A stretch of DNA of 64,000 bases. Origin: Prinia subflava. Its lineage: Eukaryota > Chordata > Aves > Passeriformes > Cisticolidae. How positions within the stretch are numbered: the stretch's first letter is position 1; each line of letters starts with the position of its first letter. Below, piece after piece: positions 58,866-64,000 of this stretch. The stretch lies in contig NC_086247.1 of assembly GCF_021018805.1 (NCBI RefSeq), forward strand, positions 3,363,501 to 3,427,500, read 5' to 3'. The position numbers and the translations under genes are program-made. The notes under the pieces are model-generated. The model was not told the origin of the DNA. It was given only the letters and a program-made list of their open reading frames with translations, and ran no database searches.

Positions 58866-61449
58866 GACAGTTTTACAGTGAGAATTTTTTTTTTCCTTAT
58901 CCATCTCCTTTCCTCGCTATTTTTTAAACTCAAAGTCATTCAGTTCAAGGACAATGTTCTGTCATGACAACACCTTCCTAGAGAACACTAGGTTTGAAAA
59001 TGCTCACAAATTACTTGAAAGCAATGGCAAACAAGAACTCCATCAGGCAGTAATCTTTGCAACCACAACAACCACATTGGTCGATTTTGAAGTAATCTTA
59101 CAATCCTCATGCTCAGATGTACTGATTTCATTCTTATCTTTTTTTGAAAGAAGAACAAGAGAAGAAAAGTCTGTAAAAATGGATTCAGATGTAATACAGA
59201 CTCAAATGCTTAACATTCATTGGGCTTTGCAGAAGTTTTAATACTTCTAAGAGCCAGGTCCCTGCTCACTCTCATTCTGTGTGACAGTCTCTCCCTGTGA
59301 GCACACTGAGAAATCAGTACAAAGATGAGGCACCTTGATATCCTAGAACACTTTAAAAAAATATCATTCCAGTGATCTCCCCAGCAGATGGTATGCAATT
59401 CCAGAAGGATTCAGAGGCCAAGTTCCTTTGTGATGGGCTTTTTCAGCTGAAACCTTGGCATTCTGACAAATTCTAATTCAATAGTTTAAAAAATGTGTGT
59501 GAACAGGATAGAGAAGACTCATAGCAAAGACACCTGCCAGGAACACTTTCAGTGGCCAGCAGAGCAACTCTGAGTGTGTTGATGGATGGATGCTCACTTC
59601 AAGATGCAAGCAAAATCATTTTAGACCACATTGCATTATAAACCAGCTTCCATTGAGCTACTGCATAAATCACCTCAGGAACTGGGTGTCAGCCCAGGCT
59701 GTGGAAGCAATTCAAAATCAACCTGTCAGGGGGATCCCTCCCTCTCCCCTCCAGAGATGGATGTGAAACGAACCAGGACTGATGACTGCAAATCCCTGCA
59801 TAAGTCACAGTGTGGCAAGAGGCAAACAGTGTGTCAGCAGAGAAGGGTGTTCAGAACCTCTTGTGTATCCCCAGCATCTCTGGAGGATGGCTGGGTCCCC
59901 TCAGATCCATGGAAAAACATTCATTTCCCATTAGGAAAAAAAAAAATAATCTGTGGTCATAAAATGCAATATTCCACATACGAGATGCTCTCTCTTTGTC
60001 ACTCCTGACTGCTACTGGAGTGGCTGAACTTTGTAATTCATTGAAAAGCAGATGAAATTTTGTTTCATTCTGGAGTGTAACCAAGCTGCTCCATAATAAT
60101 TCAAATTTATGGCTGTTTTCTTTGTCTGCGTTTCATCTTCAAATTGTTAATGCTGATTTCATGCCTGACATCTTGGACTGGGAGAAAGCTGGTGTTGCCA
60201 TATTGGGACAGACTGGTAAATACATATGGTAAATATATATAAATATACTGGTAAATATATGACAGACGGTAAATATATCCACAAATTCTAGACACAACCT
60301 GGTTCATCTACCACAGACTTTTCCTCCCATTGACTTACATTTCAATTATATCATCAAATAATTATATAAAAGAGTTGAAACATACAAAATGTAGGGTAAA
60401 TCTTTTGGTTAAAAAAATGTCTGTTTGGGGAATCAACTCCATTGATTTCCTACTTACAGAATAACAAAAGCAAGAAAAAATTCCTGCCCAGAGGAGCTTA
60501 TGGATAAAATACATTGAGGAGAGAAGGGTGGTGGTTTTTTTTTCTAATTCCATACATGGGGAAGAGAAACCCAGGAGTGCCAAGGGATCAGTCAAAAGAT
60601 GCACAAAGCTGAGAACTGCGCTCAGTCTTCCTGAACTGAGTTTCCCCAAAAGAAGACAGAGGAAAGATGTCTCCATTTCTTATCTTCAAGTTGATACCAA
60701 AAAATAAAAAAAGCAAAAAACCAAACCACTGCTTTTTTTAAAAAATATATGTTTTTCTAGTGAAGTAAGTGCATTATTCCCCACTTTCTTTTTTTTAGGA
60801 TAGAATTTACATACAACTGCTTTTTTCCTCAGAAATTTCGGCCAACTTCTAAATCACCTGAATGAAAAAATAGAATATCAAGTTTTCACAATACATTTTT
60901 TACAGGTTCTGAGAGTTCTTTCTTTTTTCATTTTAAGAATGGAGGCACTTGGGTGCCAATAGGTAAGCACCCTTCCTAATTTTTCTAGAAATCACAGAAA
61001 CATTAGGAGGCATGCACAGAAACAGGAATCATTCCAAATGGAAATATTCTCCTTGCCCACTGAATCTGCTACCAGGCCATTTATCTCTACCTTGAAAAAG
61101 GAAGGGAGTTCGTCCATAATATTCAGTTTTGCCCAAAAAGAAATATTTCATACATTGCAACTCTTAAATTAGAGTCCTAGGTTCATAATGAGAACGTATG
61201 TTTCAGTTTATTGAAGAAGTACCTACATTTGCAAAATTCTGGGCACCTGACATTTGCATCACCTCCATGTCTTCAGCTGTGCATGTCTTGATGTGAAAGA
61301 TGATTTAGTTATTGGTGACAATTTTCCTTGTTAAGGAGCATTTCAATACAGAGCTTAACTACATCATCTTACAACCTTGAGAACTGATTCTGCAGGGTCA
61401 GCTGTAAGGGACCATTTCAAAGAGATGTGAAAAGGTCAGCTTCTATCTC
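58866..61449. other. A+T-rich unique non-coding DNA
   Basis: No gene recognised. A loose tandem of 'ggtaaatatat' units lies at 60,208-60,278. Several poly-A/T runs occur around 60,530 and 60,700-60,800. Confidence 0.5.
60208..60278. repeat. Irregular tandem of ggtaaatatat units
   Basis: Four copies of ggtaaata(t/c)at occur at uneven spacing. Two of them are preceded by gacagac. Confidence 0.7.
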
Positions 61450-61600
61450 AGGGCTTGGCTTCAATGAATCCTGTGACCTCAGTTAAATCTCTCCACCATG
61501 AGATGCCTCTCCTGTTGCCCCTGCTGAATGGAGGTAGCAGCACACACCACAACCTTCACAGAGAGATTGTGAGGATAAACCCATGAATCTCTTGGAAGTG
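61450..61600 (+). mobile_element. MIR-like SINE relic, sense
   Basis: 'cttcaatgaatcctgtgacc', 'cagttaaatctctcc', 'aatggaggtagcagcacaca' and 'agagattgtgaggataaac' keep the order of the MIR core and 3' part (..gtgacc..ttaacctctct..aatgggga..agcacctacc..tgttgtgaggattaaa). The relic is about 150 bases and diverged. Confidence 0.45.
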
Positions 61601-62297
61601 ACAGTGATGAGGGCAACTAAAAGTGGATGCACAATCACAGCCCCGTGAGTAAGCATTTTCCCAAAGATCTGTTAGTCCTGCAGTGCTGACCTGCTCAGGG
61701 CCACTGCTTCCCTCCACAGCCTGCCCTGCACTGTCCTGCTCTTGAGATCTTCCCCCACCACCTACCACCTTCCTTCGATGGAGGTTTGGCTGCCTGGTAC
61801 CACGGCTGAGCTTGGTTCTTCCCCAAACTGAGCTGTTCACAGTAGGCTGCAGACACAGATCAAAGCTCCTCAGCAGCACAAACAAACCTGGATCTGATGA
61901 CAAAGTTTGGGGTTGTGGTCCAGAAGGGAAATAGGAAGGCGAAAATTAGTGTTAAGTACTAAAGGGTCAAGTATGTGGTGCCCATCAACAGAAACGATAA
62001 GAGGGCACCTTCCACTGTTACATTCTTTTTGTAATTTTTCTGTCCATTTTAAGTTGTGACATGCTGTAGAACAGCTCCAGAGGACTGAAATGGAGAAACC
62101 TCCCAGTTCAACCTCTCAAGCCATGACAAAGTCCCTCCCTCAATGACTTGGCTGGTTTTCTCTGTGCTGTGCTTCAAAAGAGCAGAGAACACCAAATATC
62201 TTGTGTTTTGGTCTCTCACCCTTGCCTGATCTTTGCTCTAGGTTTTGTGATGTTCATTTGTCAGCCCTCCAAAACAGAAGATCATTTAATCAGAGAA
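61601..62297. other. Unique non-coding DNA
   Basis: Nothing recognised beyond short frames. The minus-strand frame at 61,556-61,903 (115 codons) overlaps the SINE relic and is unrecognised. Confidence 0.5.
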
Positions 62298-62353
62298 AAG
62301 AATATCCAGAGTTGGAAGGGGCACACAAGGATCACCAAATCCAATGCCTGGCA
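62298..62353 (-). mobile_element. CR1: CR1 LINE extreme 3' end, antisense
   Basis: 'agaatatccagagttggaag', 'gggcacacaaggatcaccaa' and 'atccaatgcctggcaatact' match the CR1 type with tail '..gatattctatgattctatg' read in reverse. Only about 55 bases remain. Confidence 0.65.
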
Positions 62354-62637
62354 ATACTGTTGGCTTCCAGGTCTAGCAGGAGGATAGAAATAGTAACCTG
62401 CTTTACAGAGACAAAGCTCATTATACACAGGGAAAGGTCTCATTTTGGTGCTCTGTTTTTCCAGTAAGAAGTCACTCTGCTCTCTATGAGTAGAAAAAAA
62501 CTTCCCAGTCAGTGACAGCCCCAAGTTGCAACAGTGCACAGCTTCAAACCAGTGTCATTCACTTTTCAGGCCTCCAGCAGAACAACATGCATGTACACCT
62601 ATATTTAAAGATAAATATATTTGTGTGTAGGTCTATA

Positions 62638-62806
62638 TCACAGACTCACAGCATCAGAGAATCACAGACTCACAGATTCAGAATCACAGAACCACAGAAT
62701 CACAGAACCACAGAATCACAGAATTACAGACTCACAGAATCAAAGACTCACAGAATCACAGAATCATAGAATCACAGACTCACAGAATCAGAATCACAGA
62801 CTCACA
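62638..62806. repeat. Expanded CR1-tail satellite, (CACAGAATCA)-like
   Basis: About 170 bases of cacagaatca, cacagactca, cacagaacca and cagaatca units lie directly upstream (plus strand) of an antisense CR1 body. They are the CR1 terminal octamer repeat in reverse. Most CR1 ends here keep two or three units; this one has roughly twenty. Confidence 0.9.
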
Positions 62807-63100
62807 GAACACTTTGGGTTAGAACAGACCTTCAAGATCATCTCATTCCAACACCCTACCATGGGCAGGGACACCTTCCACTATTCCAGGTTGCTAAAAG
62901 GCCTCTGCAGCCTTGAACACTCTCAGGGATGGGACATCCACAGCTTCTCTGGGAAACCTGTGCCAGGGTCTCACCACCTTCATGTGGCAAAATTTCTTCC
63001 TAATATCTAATCTAACCCTACTCTGTTTCAATTTGAAACCATTCTCCATCTGTCTCCAATTCGCTTTGCACTTCCCTTCACAGTGAGGGGTATCTCCAGC
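62807..63100 (-). mobile_element. CR1: CR1 LINE, antisense
   Basis: 'actttgggttagaacagacc', 'gatcatctcattccaac', 'ccatgggcagggacaccttc', 'ccaggttgctaaaag', 'gatgggacatccacagctt', 'ttcttcctaatatctaatct', 'aatttgaaaccattctcc'. 5'-truncated after about 290 bases. Its tail is the expanded array just upstream. Confidence 0.92.
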
Positions 63101-64000
63101 CCTCTCCACTCAGCAAAGTGAGTCATGGACAATCTTCTCTCTCTCTGTCTAAATCAAGACTGAAATGAAGGCCTCAGAGAGTGCATGTCTGGATAACCTG
63201 TGGTAAGTCCCACTGGACAATGTCAAGTAGAGAGGCTGCCTGACAAAGTGAGGAGAGTCAAACAATGCCTGATCTTCAGGAGCCGGGCAGCAAATTGAAA
63301 TAAATGAGATCTCAGCTCCTGAAGCCACGGTGGTATTTGTCATACTCCAAGAAGCTCACTGGTACTGACTGGAGAGTACCTCTAAATGACCAGGCTTTGA
63401 CATCCTGGTTTGGAGTGAAACATTCTTGATTATGGTATTTTTGACCATAATATTGAGCTGTTTCAGCTGAGATTAAGGCCTGGGATCCCAACAGACAGAC
63501 GGACATACAGGCAAGGTGATGTTGGAGCAATGTTAAGGAGAAATTGTCTATAGCATCATACAGATTTGAGAGCTTAATCCCCTTCTCCAAAAAAAGAAAA
63601 TTTGGGGCTTTGTCAAGATGCCTCAAAGATCTGCCCTTCACTGCCCATATTGAGTTCCAAGTTGGGTTCCTGAACTTCACACACACAAAGTGCTGAAGTG
63701 TCTGAGATTACCACGTGGGCATTCCATGTGGCCCAGCAGTGATGATTTTCAGGATGCAGCATTCCCTGTGGTTTTCCCTCATTCCAGGAAGCAGATGTGG
63801 CAGTAACCTGCTACCTGTACCTGGCCTTGAGGCTCACACCTGTCCTGCCCTATGCAGGGGTACCCCCCCAAATCAGTGCCAGCAGCTGAGACAGGCACTG
63901 GTTCCATCCCTGCTGTGTTTGAAGTGCTGCTGCTCTCCTCCTCTCAGCCTCCTGAGTGATTTCCCAAACTTTGGCTGGGAAGAGGGTTAGAACAGGACAG
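63101..64000. other. Unique non-coding DNA to the window edge
   Basis: No repeat or exon supported. A minus-strand frame of 124 codons (63,312-63,686) and a plus-strand frame of 91 codons (63,715-63,990) are unrecognised. Confidence 0.5.

Noticed and set aside
62638..62806. Regular repeats resembling a CRISPR array
   Set aside because: There are no unique spacers of constant length. The units are contiguous CR1-tail octamers next to a CR1 body in a vertebrate genome.

Overview
The window looks like intergenic or intronic DNA from a bird, most likely a passerine. I found no complete host protein-coding gene, rRNA or tRNA. The bird assignment rests on about two dozen 5'-truncated chicken-repeat-1 (CR1) retroposons. 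Many of them still carry the diagnostic avian CR1 3' end: a conserved 'GGTTGGACT..GATGATCTT..' block followed by ATTCTRTG octamers. The narrower passerine assignment is inference from the young CR1 types and the LTR element. The long open frames present are explained by CR1 copies, microsatellites or G+C-rich DNA, or are no longer than chance allows.

Layout. Bases 1-5,200 are unique A+T-rich DNA with one 440-base CR1 at 3,950. Two CR1s meet head to head at 5,189-5,984. Bases 6,000-15,500 are mostly unique. CR1 copies recur at 15,531, 18,880, 19,068, 22,124, 25,611 and 25,855. A weak coding-like stretch lies on the minus strand near 28,030-28,345.

The main structure is at 29,635-32,448: a complete LTR retroelement of about 2.8 kb. 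It has two roughly 410-base LTRs that start TGTGGG and end in ACA, a 6-base target-site duplication (agagat), a degenerate tRNA-Lys-like primer-binding site and a polypurine tract. The interior is only about 2 kb and shows no gag, pro, pol or env. It carries instead an extremely G+C-rich, CpG-rich block with 33-base tandem repeats. It is therefore best read as a non-autonomous class II (ERVK-like) element that would have depended on another retrovirus for its enzymes.

Bases 32,500-50,600 hold further CR1s, two MIR-like SINE relics, an antisense LTR relic (about 48,185-48,905) and several microsatellites. At 50,675-51,120 there is a roughly 446-base TTCC (GGAA on the other strand) array. Bases 51,121-64,000 hold more CR1s, a 24-base triplicated repeat, a homeodomain-site-rich A+T stretch (56,640-56,955), a MIR-like relic at 61,450, and a CR1 at 62,638 whose terminal octamers have expanded into a roughly 170-base array.

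Nothing here forms an operon or pathway. The content is layered transposable elements on unique DNA, with a few candidate regulatory sites. All family calls are from memory of consensus sequences, without a database search.
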